Positions 22,631 to 34,007 of a stretch of 64,000 nt of DNA are shown here, piece after piece (positions within the stretch are counted from its first letter, which is position 1; each line of letters begins with the position of its first letter). The notes beneath the pieces were generated by a model. That model was not told the origin of the DNA. It saw only the letters and a list, made by a program, of their open reading frames with translations, and made no database searches. The DNA comes from Buddleja alternifolia. Lineage: Eukaryota; Streptophyta; Magnoliopsida; Lamiales; Scrophulariaceae. The stretch spans positions 45,072,423-45,136,422 of the forward strand of contig CM033394.1 in assembly GCA_019426215.1 (NCBI GenBank). The letters are read 5' to 3'. The position numbers were made by a program, and so were the translations under genes.

Positions 22631-22760
22631 TTATCCCACATGGAAAAATGATCAACAAATGAAATGGTTTATAAACCTTTTGCCTTGACATAAGAAATTG
22701 TCCTTTTGGTTATCCCACGTGGATAAATAATCAATAAGTGAGATGATTTATAAACCCTTG
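22631..22760 (+). promoter_or_regulatory. Two repeated TATCCCACATGG...TTTATAAACC modules
   Basis: TATCCCACATGG with TTTATAAACC about 25 bp downstream occurs at 22632-22676, and a variant (TATCCCACGTGG, TTTATAAACCC) at 22711-22757. The arrangement resembles the USE-plus-TATA promoter of plant snRNA genes and the promoters of some copia LTRs. No snRNA sequence follows. A further TATA (CATATAAAAG, about 23026) with a pyrimidine-rich leader lies downstream, so this may be a solo LTR spanning roughly 22590-23310. Ends were not resolved. Confidence 0.4.
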
Positions 22761-23339
22761 CTCGGACTCGGTTCAAGGGCTTGGGTTTTGGGCCTGTGGA
22801 CTCAAAGAATATTTTTTGGATAAAGTTTTAATTAATTAATTAATTAAAATATTTATTTAAGTAAATTAAATTCCCAGAAAAAATCCTAACCACCTGTTTC
22901 CTTTTAGTAATCATTCTAGCAGCAACCGTTTCAAAGCTGTTGTAACAGTTGAAACGTTCTTGCGGTTAGAGAATGCATAAATGTCAGATTTATTTCTAAT
23001 TTTCAAAGTTTAGCATGTCTGTACCCATATAAAAGCGTCCCAGCACAGAATCTAAACACAGGCACTGCTTCTTCTGTGCATTCTTCTTCTTCCTAGAGAG
23101 CTCTCACAGCGCGCAGTAACAAGTTGGCAGGTTCTGAAATTTGAAGTGATTCAAGTTCAAAACGAATATTGTTGTATCTTGGTTTTTTTTTTGCATCGAC
23201 TCGTACCACCAAAGAGGGGTAATTTAGCGTTAAGTACGGAGAGTTTTCTTTCGCTTCGATATAATGTCATTTCTGAATTCCAATTTTCTTGTAAAATTTG
23301 TACAACAGTGCACATGTCCAATAGAATGCAAGATTAAAT

Positions 23340-24340
23340 ACTAAATTAGATTCTGGAGCAAGTCGAAATTTTTAACATTATCTCGATATGATTGAATTTA
23401 AGTATAATTGATCGTAAAATAAATGAATTATAATTATTATATAATTGATAAAAAAAATGAATTATACTTGAATTTCGTCAAATTTGATTTAGACTAAAAT
23501 TAAAAAGCCACAATCTAACAGGCCATTAAACACGTGAAAGTTAGTATTCTTGTTCATTCAAGCTAGCCTACAATAGCAAAGCAAGCAAAGTAGGCACGCA
23601 ATTGACATACATTTATATATGGTTGATATTTATATATGGTTGATGGGGCCACATGACCCTCATACATTTATATGCATTTGTTTATTTCATTAGATTTGTC
23701 CAATATACATTTTGTTTGCTAGTCAACGCCGACTCTTTTTAATTTCGTTTTAATGAATAGCAATCCTCCTTCTGAGTGGTCATACGAGGAAAATTGTTCT
23801 ATGAATCTGGTCTTAGCCACATTTAAGAATTTTGTGGTGGTGAATAAAATACTTTATTTATTTTTTAATTTAAAATTATATATTAAATGATGTGTATTAT
23901 TCACATTTACAAGATGCAAAGGTGTGGCCCAATACTCGGTGTATATAAATGTTTTCCGTCATAGGAGTTCCGTTGCTTCAAATAAAGCTTTATTAAATAT
24001 ATGTATTAAATTGTAGCTATTGTATCAACCGGTGTAAGTAAAGACGACTGAATCGCGTACTACTATCATAAGCAAGTTAGAGTCCTTAACTTTGAGTTTG
24101 ATCGTCCATTGCAATTAGTATTTCATCTTATATTTTATTGCACAGATGCAAGTTAATTAAGTGTCATTTATCCATATGCAGATATTCACATCACAAGAAA
24201 TTCTAGCTCGGACCTAATTTGATCAACTCCAATTATAGTTAACAGAGTAAGTAATCAATCATATGACAAATGTGTATTCATTTTGTGAATTGCACTTGGC
24301 ATTCGGACCCCGATTCAGACAAGATCACCCCTTTCCTCCC
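23340..24340. other. Intergenic region upstream of the sulfotransferase
   Basis: AT-rich, with a small TTTATATATGGTTGAT duplication at 23610-23645. No gene or element ends are recognised. Confidence 0.5.
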
Positions 24341-24361
24341 ATTCTATAAATACCATGCATG
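24341..24361 (+). promoter_or_regulatory. TATA box and RY-type motif of the sulfotransferase gene
   Basis: TCTATAAATAC (24343-24353), about 70 bp before the ATG, is a good plant TATA box. CATGCATG directly after it (24354-24361) is the RY word bound by B3-domain regulators. Transcription would start near 24375-24385. Confidence 0.6.
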
Positions 24362-24414
24362 AGTGCATGCAATAAACCAAGTAAGAGTTCACCACTTCAA
24401 CAAAAAACAAACAA

Positions 24415-25413
24415 ATGCCGTCTGAAATAATTACTCCATCCCCTCCAAAATACTTACAACAAGAGGAAACATTATCCCAAGAATCCAAACACTTGATTTC
24501 CACTCTACCTAAAGAGAAAGGATGGCTTGCATCCAATCTATACCAGTATCAGGGTTTTTGGTATCCTGTTAGACATCTCCAAGGTGTAATTTCATGTCAA
24601 AAACACTTCCAATCCCAAAATTCTGATATTCTTCTTGTTACAACTCCCAAATCAGGCACAACATGGCTCAAAGCAATCATTTTCGCCTTAGTAAACCGAA
24701 AACGACATCCAATTGCCAAAAATCACCCCCTAATCACAAACAATCCTCATGATCTTGTACCCTTTTTGGAGATCAACCTATATGTTGATAACCAAATCCC
24801 GGATATCGAATCATTTCAATCTCCTAGGATCTTCTCCACTCATCTGCCCCATATTTCGCTGCCTGAATCGATAAAAAATAACTCTCCATCCAAGATTGTG
24901 TATCTTTGTAGGAACCCTAAGGACACTTTTGTGTCCCTTTGGCACTTCAGTAACAAACTAAGGCCAAAAGAAATGGGAACAAATTCAATTAATGAGGTTT
25001 TTGATAAGTATTGCAAGGGAATAAGCATTTTTGGACCCTTTTGGGATCATGTTCTTGATTATTGGAAACAAAGCAAGGAGAATTCAGACAAGGTGATTTT
25101 TTTGAAGTTCGAAGAAATTAAGGAACAACCTGGGATTCATCTAAGGCGCCTTGCTGGATTTTTGGGGTGCCCTTTTAGTGAAGATGAAGAAAATGAAGGG
25201 TTAGTTGAAGAAATATTGAAAATGTGTAGTTTTGATAATTTGAGCAGTTTGGAAGTTAATATGAATGGGAAATTATCATCTGGTGAGGAAAATAAAGCTT
25301 TTTTTCGTAGAGGTGAAATTGGAGATTGGAAGAATTATTTGGATGATGAGATGGTTGAAAAATTTGATCAAATTAGTGAAGAGAAGTTCACTGGATCAGG
25401 ATTAGTGCTGTGA
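24415..25413 (+). CDS. Cytosolic sulfotransferase (plant SOT family)
   Basis: An intronless 332-residue ORF, the usual length and structure for plant SOTs. These transfer sulfate from PAPS to hydroxyl groups of small molecules such as flavonols, brassinosteroids, hydroxyjasmonate or desulfoglucosinolates. Seen: PKSGTTWLKA at 78-87 (PAPS 5'-phosphosulfate loop); His143 in STHLPH (catalytic base by family position); IVYLCRNPKDTFVSLWHF at 161-178 (3'-phosphate binding, Arg166 and Ser174); GPFWDHVLDYW at 207-217; FFRRGEIGDWKNYL at 296-309 (C-terminal PAPS motif). LPKEKGW and YQGFWY near residues 31-50 are typical of the plant clade. The start is the first ATG after a TATA box. All key residues are present, so it looks functional. 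The acceptor substrate cannot be told from sequence alone. Confidence 0.95.
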   Translation: MPSEIITPSPPKYLQQEETLSQESKHLISTLPKEKGWLASNLYQYQGFWYPVRHLQGVISCQKHFQSQNSDILLVTTPKSGTTWLKAIIFALVNRKRHPIAKNHPLITNNPHDLVPFLEINLYVDNQIPDIESFQSPRIFSTHLPHISLPESIKNNSPSKIVYLCRNPKDTFVSLWHFSNKLRPKEMGTNSINEVFDKYCKGISIFGPFWDHVLDYWKQSKENSDKVIFLKFEEIKEQPGIHLRRLAGFLGCPFSEDEENEGLVEEILKMCSFDNLSSLEVNMNGKLSSGEENKAFFRRGEIGDWKNYLDDEMVEKFDQISEEKFTGSGLVL

Positions 25414-26279
25414 TTAATTAGTCATTTGAAGATGATGATAATTTGAAGTTTGAAGTTTTCTTTTTAAAAAATAAATAATTAATAATTAGCATGGTTTTGG
25501 GAATTTTTTATTTCTTGGTTTTTGTTTATGATTATTTGGGATCTATATTGGAGTTATTTGTTTGGGATTTTGAGGTTTGTGTACTATGTAGTGATGTTCT
25601 TTTTGTTAATTGAATGTTACATTTTCAATTTGTTGAAGAGAATAGTAGCCTGGATGAACATGTTTTATAACATTTATTTATGAAATTGGCATTATTGTAA
25701 TGTTTGAACTTTGTAGTAATTTCATTATCTATTATATGCAATGTTATATATTATGATCATTTGTTCTTCATCTTGAAAAATTCACGAAAGTGAATTTTAT
25801 ATGTACATGTTACATGTATTAGATCATACCATATCTTTAGTAGAATTCTATCTTTGTTACCTACTGTAATTCTATTAGGAATTGATTCTATATCGTTATT
25901 AGAATAGGTTTTATATTCTTGGTTTATATGTGTACCTTGTACTTGATGGAATACATATATTCTTCGTTTGAAATATAATTATATTCCAAGGTTCTATAAT
26001 GTAATTGATGTGCACTTTCAAGAAAGAGTCACCGTTCATAAAGTTGATCGTACAATAATTTGGTGTCGACCAAGTCGAACAAGTTGTGCCTGATAATGCT
26101 CCTACTTGCCTTGATATTAAGGTGAACGATTTTTCTTTTTTGGGGGAAGCTGGGAGGCTTAGGCCATAACAAAATTCGAGCATCACGTGGAGTCCATACT
26201 AGTTTGACTTTGATTTTTTAATTGATTTATAATTTTAGTATAATTAATATGTATAAGATCTAGATAAGTTACATAGAAT

Positions 26280-26504
26280 TAATTTGAAGCAGATCTTTTG
26301 TTTTTACAAATAACAACTAGCATGATTGTGGAACAAGTAATTATTGGTTTTTGTTTATGATTTTTTGAGATCTATGATGCAGTTAGTTGTTTATTGTAGG
26401 ATACTGTGTTGTTTTTTTTATATTGAAATTTCACATGTCCACTGGTTGAAGAGAATAGCAGCCGGGATGAACATGTTTTGTTTATGAAATTGGCATTATT
26501 GTAA
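26280..26504 (+). pseudogene. Orphan 3'UTR of a lost tandem sulfotransferase copy
   Basis: This stretch aligns with the sulfotransferase 3' flank (25439-25702): TTGGTTTTTGTTTATGATT, GGTTGAAGAGAATAGCAGCC, GATGAACATGTTTT, then TTTATGAAATTGGCATTATT and GTAA, with small indels. No sulfotransferase coding sequence precedes it. The space between (about 25800-26200) holds unrelated, transposon-like sequence. It is read as the relic of a second gene whose body was deleted or displaced. Confidence 0.75.
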
Positions 26505-27324
26505 AGTCGTGTTGGCACACTCGTTGCATGTGTTTAATCCTATAAAAATTATAAATTTGAATAATCATTTTTCTCATTATTTTGTTATATGAAAATTTAT
26601 CAATGTCATGTGTTACTTGAAATTATGCATGTGTAAATTTTACTTAGTGCAATAGAAATCAGAAAAAACATAGATAAAAAAGAAAAAAAAGAATATTTTG
26701 AGAAATAAGAAGAAAATGTGAGTGAGGAGAGAGAGAGAAAACACAACGATAGAAGAAAGAGAAGAGTGGTGGAAGAAATTACCTTGGTCACTTGTCAAAA
26801 ATTTAGTGAATCAATAATCAAACGTAAATCTTTTTCAAGTTTTGCATGTTCCATGGGCGAGTGAGTAGTTTCCCCTGATTATCCTCCAGCTCGTATGCTC
26901 CTCCAACTAATATATACATTGACCACTTTGTACAGACTTTTTCGGTTAGGGTCCAACTTCTTCACCGTGCGTACTGCATCTACCCTCTTTAGCACCAGAG
27001 CTCTCACCTGGACAGATGGATGCAATATGACATACCAGAAAAATGACACACCAAAGGTAGTTATTTACGAAGCCTCCTCCCTTTAAATTTTACTAGTCAT
27101 GTGGGGACATTTCGATGCATGTGTTGAATAAATAAAAATTTTAAATAAAAATTGATTAATTTATTGTTATCTAATATGAAAATTTTAGTTTGAACATGTG
27201 AAAATTATAGTTTTATCTGAATTTTATGTGTATAAATAAATAGAAATGAGTTGAAGAAAGTATTAAAAATTTTGGGGATAAAAAGAGAAAATATGAAATA
27301 GGAGAAAGAGAATGAAGGAGAATT

Positions 27325-28283
27325 CACTACAAGAAAACAAGGCATCAGAGACGGAATTTTAGAGACCGATTGAATTCGGTCTCTAAACAGAGACCGAATT
27401 AGCGACCGATATGGGTTCCGTCTCTAAATCGGTCTCTAATTCAGTAGCTAATTTGTAAATTAGAGACCGATTGATTTTCGTCTCTAAATCGGTAGCTAAT
27501 TGGTTGATTTACTCCCCTAAGTTAGAGACCGAATAATTCGGTCTCTAATTTTCAAATTAGCTACTGAATTAGAGACCGATTTAGAGACCGATTGATTTCC
27601 GTCTCTAAATCGGTAGCTAATTGGTCGATTTACTCCCCTAAGTTAGAGACCGAACAATTCGGTTTCTAATTTTCAAATTAGCTACCGATTTAGAGACGGA
27701 AATCAATCGGTCTCTAAATCGGTCTCTAATTCAGTAGCTAATTTGTAAATTAGAGACCGATTGATTTCCGTCTCTAAATCGGTAGCTAATTGGTTGATTT
27801 ACTCCCCTAAGTTAGAGACCGAATAATTCGGTCTCTAATTTTCAAATTAGCTACTGAATTAGAGACCGATTTAGAGACCGATTGATTTCCGTCTCTAAAT
27901 CGGTAGCTAATTGGTCGATTTACTCCCCTAAGTTAGAGACTGAATAATTCGGTCTCTAATTTTCAATAATTTTCAAATTAGCTACCGATTTAGAGACGAA
28001 AATCAATCGGTCTCTAATTCAGTCGCTAATTTGTAAATTAGAGACCGATTGATTTTTGTCTCTAAATCGGTAGCTAATTGGTTGATTTACTCCCCTAAGT
28101 TAGAGACCGAATAATTCGGTCTCTAATTTTCAAATTAGCTACTGAATTAGAGACCGATTTAGAGACCGATTGATTTCCGTCTCTAAATCGGTAGCTAATT
28201 GGTTGATTTACTCCCCTAAGTTAGAGACCGAATAATTCGGTCTCTAATTTTCAAATTAGCTACCGGATTTAGCGACCGAGATG
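27325..28283. repeat. CACTA 5' terminal and subterminal array, unit 1
   Basis: TTAGAGACCGA and its complement recur dozens of times. The landmark ACTCCCCTAAG lies at 27511, 27632, 27801, 27922, 28089 and 28210, giving alternating spacings of 121 and about 168 bp, hence three higher-order units of about 290 bp. Perfect palindromes with 13-base arms (TTAGAGACCGAAT, A, ATTCGGTCTCTAA) recur in each. By analogy with En/Spm, the 11-12-bp word is the likely TnpA binding site. Confidence 0.9.
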
Positions 28284-29265
28284 AGCATCAATTTTGTTAA
28301 TTTTGATTGAAAATGAACATTTTTAGAATTTATAAGAATTCACTCTTTCTGTACGAATTTGTTCAAGAAGAAATAAGCTTAAAAAGTGCTTTGATGTGGA
28401 AGAGAATTTATGGGGGTGGAGTTTGAGGATTTTCTTTTTGTGTGTGAATAGGGTTATACATATATATTTGTATATGTATATGTGTATGTATATGTTTATA
28501 TATTAGGAAAAGAAGATTTACTCATATCTTTACCTTTCTACTGCCACAACAAACTTTTCATTTTTTGGTCGCTTTTTTGTGTGTGAGTGGGGTTGATGAT
28601 ATTGCTTTTCACATCTAATGATCAATGTCAACATGACTGATATTAGATAACAAATTCATAATTTTCATGTAAGTGTAATTAATACTAACTAGAAATAAAT
28701 ATATATTATTTAGTACTATTAATATAAATATATAAGGCTGAAATACAAATCAAGCTATTCGATAATTGAGATCGACTCGATTAACAATCAAATCAAAATC
28801 AAAATCAAACACAAATTTTATAATTTGATAATGTTTCACATAAATAAGCTTGGACAACAACTTGTTCGGCTCCACTCGACTCATTTGCATCCCTATAAAT
28901 ACCGTATCAACATTGATTGGTGGGTTTTAAAGTTAATCATCGCAATGACCAATGGTGGGTACGTAATCATTATTGATTTTACTCAGCAGACATTTTTTAC
29001 TCAGCCGCCGTGTCCTTTAATTTCAAGAGTCATGTGACTGTGCTCGCTTTAATGTCACGAGACATTTTTTACTCAGCCGCCGTGTCATTTAAAGTTGTTT
29101 CCTTATCTCGATGAAATATCTTGAGCAGATCTTGAAATTTTATATCCACGATAAAGGTTAATTAAAGTTGTCAATTGGGTCCATCGTTTCATTGCATTGT
29201 TTTTCTCTTTTATCACTATTGTTTTACCTAATAAACTAAATATGCCCTTACAAAGAATTAATTAA

Positions 29266-29309
29266 AGTTAAAGGTAAAGGTTAATTAAAGTTAACCTTTA
29301 CCTTTAACT
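29266..29309. repeat. 19-bp inverted repeat upstream of F-box copy 1
   Basis: AGTTAAAGGTAAAGGTTAA (29266-29284) and its exact complement (29291-29309) flank a 6-base loop, about 230 bp before the ATG. An identical hairpin lies at 33738-33781 before copy 2. It is absent from the corresponding place upstream of the broken copy at 46.5 kb. Confidence 0.9.
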
Positions 29310-29535
29310 ATATAATCACTATTTTTAAGATAAAGGTTAATTAAATTTAGTGAGGATCAAAATCAAACAATCTCTTCCTCCACCAAACCCTACAAAGAAT
29401 TTTCAGAGTATAAACAAGGGATAATTGTGAGGATCATCTTCCACGAAAAAGGGGAGATATAAAGAGGGGAGACAGGGGATCATCTTGCACGAGTAGCAAC
29501 ATAGTATAAACAGGGGATAGTTCATATAAACAACC

Positions 29536-31133
29536 ATGGAACGAGGTACAATTTCTAATAATGGACTTAGTTTCCTTTGTGAGGATATAATTTTTCATGT
29601 TATGGAAAGGTTATCAAGGGATGCATGCATTGTGGAGGCAGCCCGATTGGGTCTTTTATCAAAATATTTTCAACATTGTTGGTATTCCATCCCTACTCTT
29701 TTATTCGATATTAACTGTTTTCAACAAAGGGGTTATCATGGTTTAGATTTTATTCATTTTGTTAATCGTACTATACTTGAACATAATGAAAGTGTGGTTG
29801 AAACCTTGAGTTTTGAGTTACCAATGGGGGCCGAGGCATTGCATTGGATAAGGCAAGAGTGGGTGGCGTTTGGAATAGATCATTTTGTGCGTATACTGAA
29901 ATTAGTCGGCCGGTTGTCCACTTCACTCCCTAACGGCCTGTTTTTGTCACAAACTCTTGTTCAGTTAAAATTATATCTACCGAACTATATTGTTAGGTGG
30001 GAAGATAGATATAATTTACGAAATTTAAAAAGACTCGTATTGAAGCACATCGTGCTGTATGATAACACATTTTCTTCCCGCCTTGGAAAATGGTGTCCCG
30101 AGTTGAATGATTTGCAGTTATTTAACTGTGATTTTAGAGGACTAACAGAATTTGAGGCATATTTGCCTTCTGTAAAAATATTCAAGATGACATTCAATCG
30201 GGCCCAAGGAAATGTGAATATAAAAGTACACTTCCCCAATGCAGATGTCCTTATTATTTTATTGAAACAAGACGAACAGGGTTCGGGGCATTTAAAAGCA
30301 TTGGGGTCGTTACCTCGTTCTTTACAGTGGATAGTACACCGTCATCGAAACTACATCGGATCAACTTGCTCGACGTACCGACTACTTCGAGAGGTTGTAA
30401 AAATGACGAAAGAATTGCTGTCCAGCGAACGAGCATGTGTCCCGATTGATTTTGTTAGGGTATATCTATCTATCATTGTTTGAATAAGTGCAAATGCTTT
30501 TAAGAAGTTGTTTTGATTTTATTTTTTTTTGAATTGTTTGTTTAGAGGTTGGCGCATGTGGAGTCTCTACATCACATTATGGCGAGGTACTTTTTTGTTA
30601 ATATGCACCGCCTAGAGATCAGGTGTTCGAAGCTACTTGATAATCTTGCTGTCACATTGGTGCTCATCAGTAGATGTACAAACTTGAATGAGCTTAAAGT
30701 CGATTTGGTGGTAATATTTAAGTTTGTCGCTTATTAGTTATTACATGGTTTATTAAGCACGTTCTTTGTTTGGGTTTCTAAAATAAAATTGTAATTGACT
30801 TAACATGTGTAGGGTGCACCATGGAAAAACGCGGGCATTAGTGTATCCAACTACGTAAAAGACTGGAAGTTGCACGCAATGGGATTGGAGGCATTGAATG
30901 AGGTCACGATCTTCAACTTCTCGGGTTCTGATTGTGAGCTAAGCTACATTCTGTACGTGTTGTCGCAAGCAACTGAGTTGGGTACACTAAATATCTATTG
31001 TGTTAATCAATTTTTTGATGATCCAATTGGTGTGTATAAGAGGGCATCAATTAGAGCGTATGAAGCTACCGCGTCAAACAATGTGCAAATTCGTTTTATA
31101 AAAGGGGCTTACCCTAGAATAAGAGGAGAATGA
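29536..31133 (+). CDS. F-box/FBD-type protein, copy 1 (inside the CACTA element)
   Basis: Three exons joined by GT-AG introns with phase 0: 29536-30459, 30546-30710, 30813-31133. Together they encode 469 residues without a stop. Residues about 11-60 (LSFLCEDIIFHVMERLSRDA to LLSKYFQHCWYSIPTLLFD) fit the degenerate plant F-box, which docks substrates to the SKP1-cullin ubiquitin ligase. The middle has leucine-rich segments (LFLSQTLVQLKLYLP, LRNLKRLVLKHIVL, CPELNDLQLFNCDF). The C-terminus (HAMGLEALNEVTIFNFSGSD to LGTLNIYC) resembles an FBD. The target is unknown. It lies between the CACTA 5' array and the transposase genes, so it appears captured. Full length and open, so it may be expressed. 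Confidence 0.85.
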
Positions 31134-31559
31134 AAATTGCACCGAGTCCGAGTGTTTGATGGTGTACACCAGGTGTTTGATTTAGTGACACAATTATGTA
31201 TATATCTTGAAAGTATTTCAATTTCTCAAAAAAAATGAAGGGCAATGTATATATGAAGAGGGCTTTGAAATTTTTGATTTATTGACACAATGTTGTATTT
31301 TTTATGAGAATTTACATGTGGATGAAGAGAAGAAAATAGTTAACAGATCAAGGGAAGTAATGAAAACGTTGTCGAGAAAAACGATTTCGCAGTATTTTTA
31401 CATGCCAATAATACAATTTGTCTCACTTTCATCTTATATTTGAGACGGAAATAAAAATGATATTAAAGATGAGAATAAAATTAAATAATAAAAACAAAAC
31501 AAAATGATATATGTATATGTGTAACACAAAACAAAAAAAGAATAAAGTAAAAAAAAAAC

Positions 31560-31630
31560 ATGCCTACCATGAATTGAACTCTAGACCTCTCAAAAATTAA
31601 AGCAAGGTGGATTCCATTACACCAAGTTAA
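31560..31630 (-). mobile_element. tRNA-like sequence (SINE-type), unit 1
   Basis: The minus strand reads ACTTGGTGTAATGGAATCC (A-box-like), then GAGAGGTCTAGAGTTCAATTC (B-box-like), with tRNA-like spacing. It is not a functional tRNA, having no acceptor pairing. A second tRNA-like sequence (31723-31769) follows and is cut by the duplication junction. Confidence 0.55.
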
Positions 31631-32086
31631 CTTTATTGTCAAATGTGTTGAAACATTATTTATATTATATATATTCGATTGTATTTGAAATGAAAATAAA
31701 TATTAAAGTAAAAAAATAAAATGCTGACAGCAAGACTCGAACTGTCGACCTTTCCTTTACTCACACGAACTGGACAGATGGATGCAATATGACATACCAG
31801 AAAAATGACACACCAAAGGTAGTTATTTACGAAGCCTCCTCCCTTTAAATTTTACTAGTCATGTGGGGACATTTCGATGCATGTGTTGAATAAATAAAAA
31901 TTTTAAATAAAAATTGATTAATTTATTGTTATCTAATATGAAAATTTTAGTTTGAACATGTGAAAATTATAGTTTTATCTGAATTTTATGTGTATAAATA
32001 AATAGAAATGAGTTGAAGAAAGTATTAAAAATTTTGGGGATAAAAAGAGAAAATATGAAATAGGAGAAAGAGAATGAAGGAGAATT

Positions 32087-32755
32087 CACTACAAGAAAAC
32101 AAGGCATCAGAGACGGAATTTTAGAGACCGATTGAATTCGGTCTCTAAACAGAGACCGAATTAGCGACCGATATGGGTTCCGTCTCTAAATCGGTCTCTA
32201 ATTCAGTAGCTAATTTGTAAATTAGAGACCGATTGATTTCCGTCTCTAAATCGGTAGCTAATTGGTTGATTTACTCCCCTAAGTTAGAGACCGAATAATT
32301 CGGTCTCTAATTTTCAAATTAGCTACTGAATTAGAGACCGATTTAGAGACCGATTGATTTCCGTCTCTAAATCGGTAGCTAATTGGTCGATTTACTCCCC
32401 TAAGTTAGAGACTGAATAATTCGGTCTCTAATTTTCAATAATTTTCAAATTAGCTACCGATTTAGAGACGAAAATCAATCGGTCCCTAATTCAGTCGCTA
32501 ATTTGTAAATTAGAGACCGATTGATTTTTGTCTCTAAATCGGTAGCTAATTGGTTGATTTACTCCCCTAAGTTAGAGACCGAATAATTCGGTCTCTAATT
32601 TTCAAATTAGCTACTGAATTAGAGACCGATTTAGAGACCGATTGATTTCCGTCTCTAAATCGGTAGCTAATTGGTTGATTTACTCCCCTAAGTTAGAGAC
32701 CGAATAATTCGGTCTCTAATTTTCAAATTAGCTACCGGATTTAGCGACCGAGATG
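32087..32755. repeat. CACTA 5' terminal and subterminal array, unit 2
   Basis: The same array with only two higher-order units (ACTCCCCTAAG at 32273, 32394, 32561 and 32682). The missing unit accounts for the ~290-bp length difference between the two duplicated blocks. Confidence 0.9.
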
Positions 32756-33737
32756 AGCATCAATTTTGTTAATTTTGATTGAAAATGAACATTTTTAGAA
32801 TTTATAAGAATTCACTCTTTCTGTACGAATTTGTTCAAGAAGAAATAAGCTTAAAAAGTGCTTTGATGTGGAAGAGAATTTATGGGGGTGGAGTTTGAGG
32901 ATTTTCTTTTTGTGTGTGAATAGGGTTATACATATATATTTGTATATGTATATGTGTATGTATATGTTTATATATTAGGAAAAGAAGATTTACTCATATC
33001 TTTACCTTTCTACTGCCACAACAAACTTTTCATTTTTTGGTCGCTTTTTTGTGTGTGAGTGGGGTTGATGATATTGCTTTTCACATCTAATGATCAATGT
33101 CAACATGACTGATATTAGATAACAAATTCATAATTTTCATGTAAGTGTAATTAATACTAACTAGAAATAAATATATATTATTTAGTACTATTAATATAAA
33201 TATATAAGGCTGAAATACAAATCAAGCTATTCGATAATTGAGATCGACTCGATTAACAATTAAATCAAAATCAAAATCAAACACAAATTTTATAATTTGA
33301 TAATGTTTCACATAAATAAGCTTGGACAACAACTTGTTCGGCTCCACTCGACTCATTTGCATCCCTATAAATACCGTATCAACATTGATTGGTGGGTTTT
33401 AAAGTTAATCATCGCAATGACCAATGGTGGGTACGTAATCATTATTGATTTTACTCAGCAGACATTTTTTACTCAGCCGCCGTGTCCTTTAATTTCAAGA
33501 GTCATGTGACTGTGCTCGCTTTAATGTCACGAGACATTTTTTACTCAGCCGCCGTGTCATTTAAAGTTGTTTCCTTATCTCGATGAAATATCTTGAGCAG
33601 ATCTTGAAATTTTATATCCACGATAAAGGTTAATTAAAGTTGTCAATTGGGTCCATCGTTTCATTGCATTGTTTTTCTCTTTTATCACTATTGTTTTACC
33701 TAATAAACTAAATATGCCCTTACAAAGAATTAATTAA

Positions 33738-33781
33738 AGTTAAAGGTAAAGGTTAATTAAAGTTAACCTTTACCTTTAACT
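33738..33781. repeat. 19-bp inverted repeat upstream of F-box copy 2
   Basis: Duplicate of the hairpin at 29266-29309, with arms 33738-33756 and 33763-33781. Confidence 0.9.
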
Positions 33782-34007
33782 ATATAATCACTATTTTTAA
33801 GATAAAGGTTAATTAAATTTAGTGAGGATCAAAATCAAACAATCTCTTCCTCCACCAAACCCTACAAAGAATTTTCAGAGTATAAACAAGGGATAATTGT
33901 GAGGATCATCTTCCACGAAAAAGGGGAGATATAAAGAGGGGAGACAGGGGATCATCTTGCACGAGTAGCAACATAGTATAAACAGGGGATAGTTCATATA
34001 AACAACC

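Larger units (their letters stand above)
27008..31769. repeat. Tandem segmental duplication, unit 1
   Basis: The block starting CTGGACAGATGGATGCAATA is repeated head-to-tail as unit 2 (31770-36242). It holds 317 bp of flank, a CACTA 5' terminus and subterminal array, an F-box gene and tRNA-like repeats. Differences from unit 2 that I noted: one extra ~290-bp array unit here, three single-base substitutions (one changing Thr to Ile in the F-box protein) and two homopolymer length changes. Confidence 0.95.

Noticed and set aside
25911..26186. Minus-strand 91-codon frame with a faintly copia-like appearance
   Set aside because: No diagnostic retroelement motif could be pointed to. It falls in the transposon-like filler between the two sulfotransferase 3'UTR copies.
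28825..29037. 70-codon frame preserved in both duplicated blocks (also 33297-33509)
   Set aside because: Conservation only reflects the recent duplication. It contains a low-complexity stretch and a direct repeat (GACATTTTTTACTCAGCCGC) and no known motif.
31207..31443. 78-codon frame after the F-box gene, also present in unit 2
   Set aside because: It follows the F-box stop codon, has no counterpart in the third copy, and shows no domain. Identity between units is due to recency.
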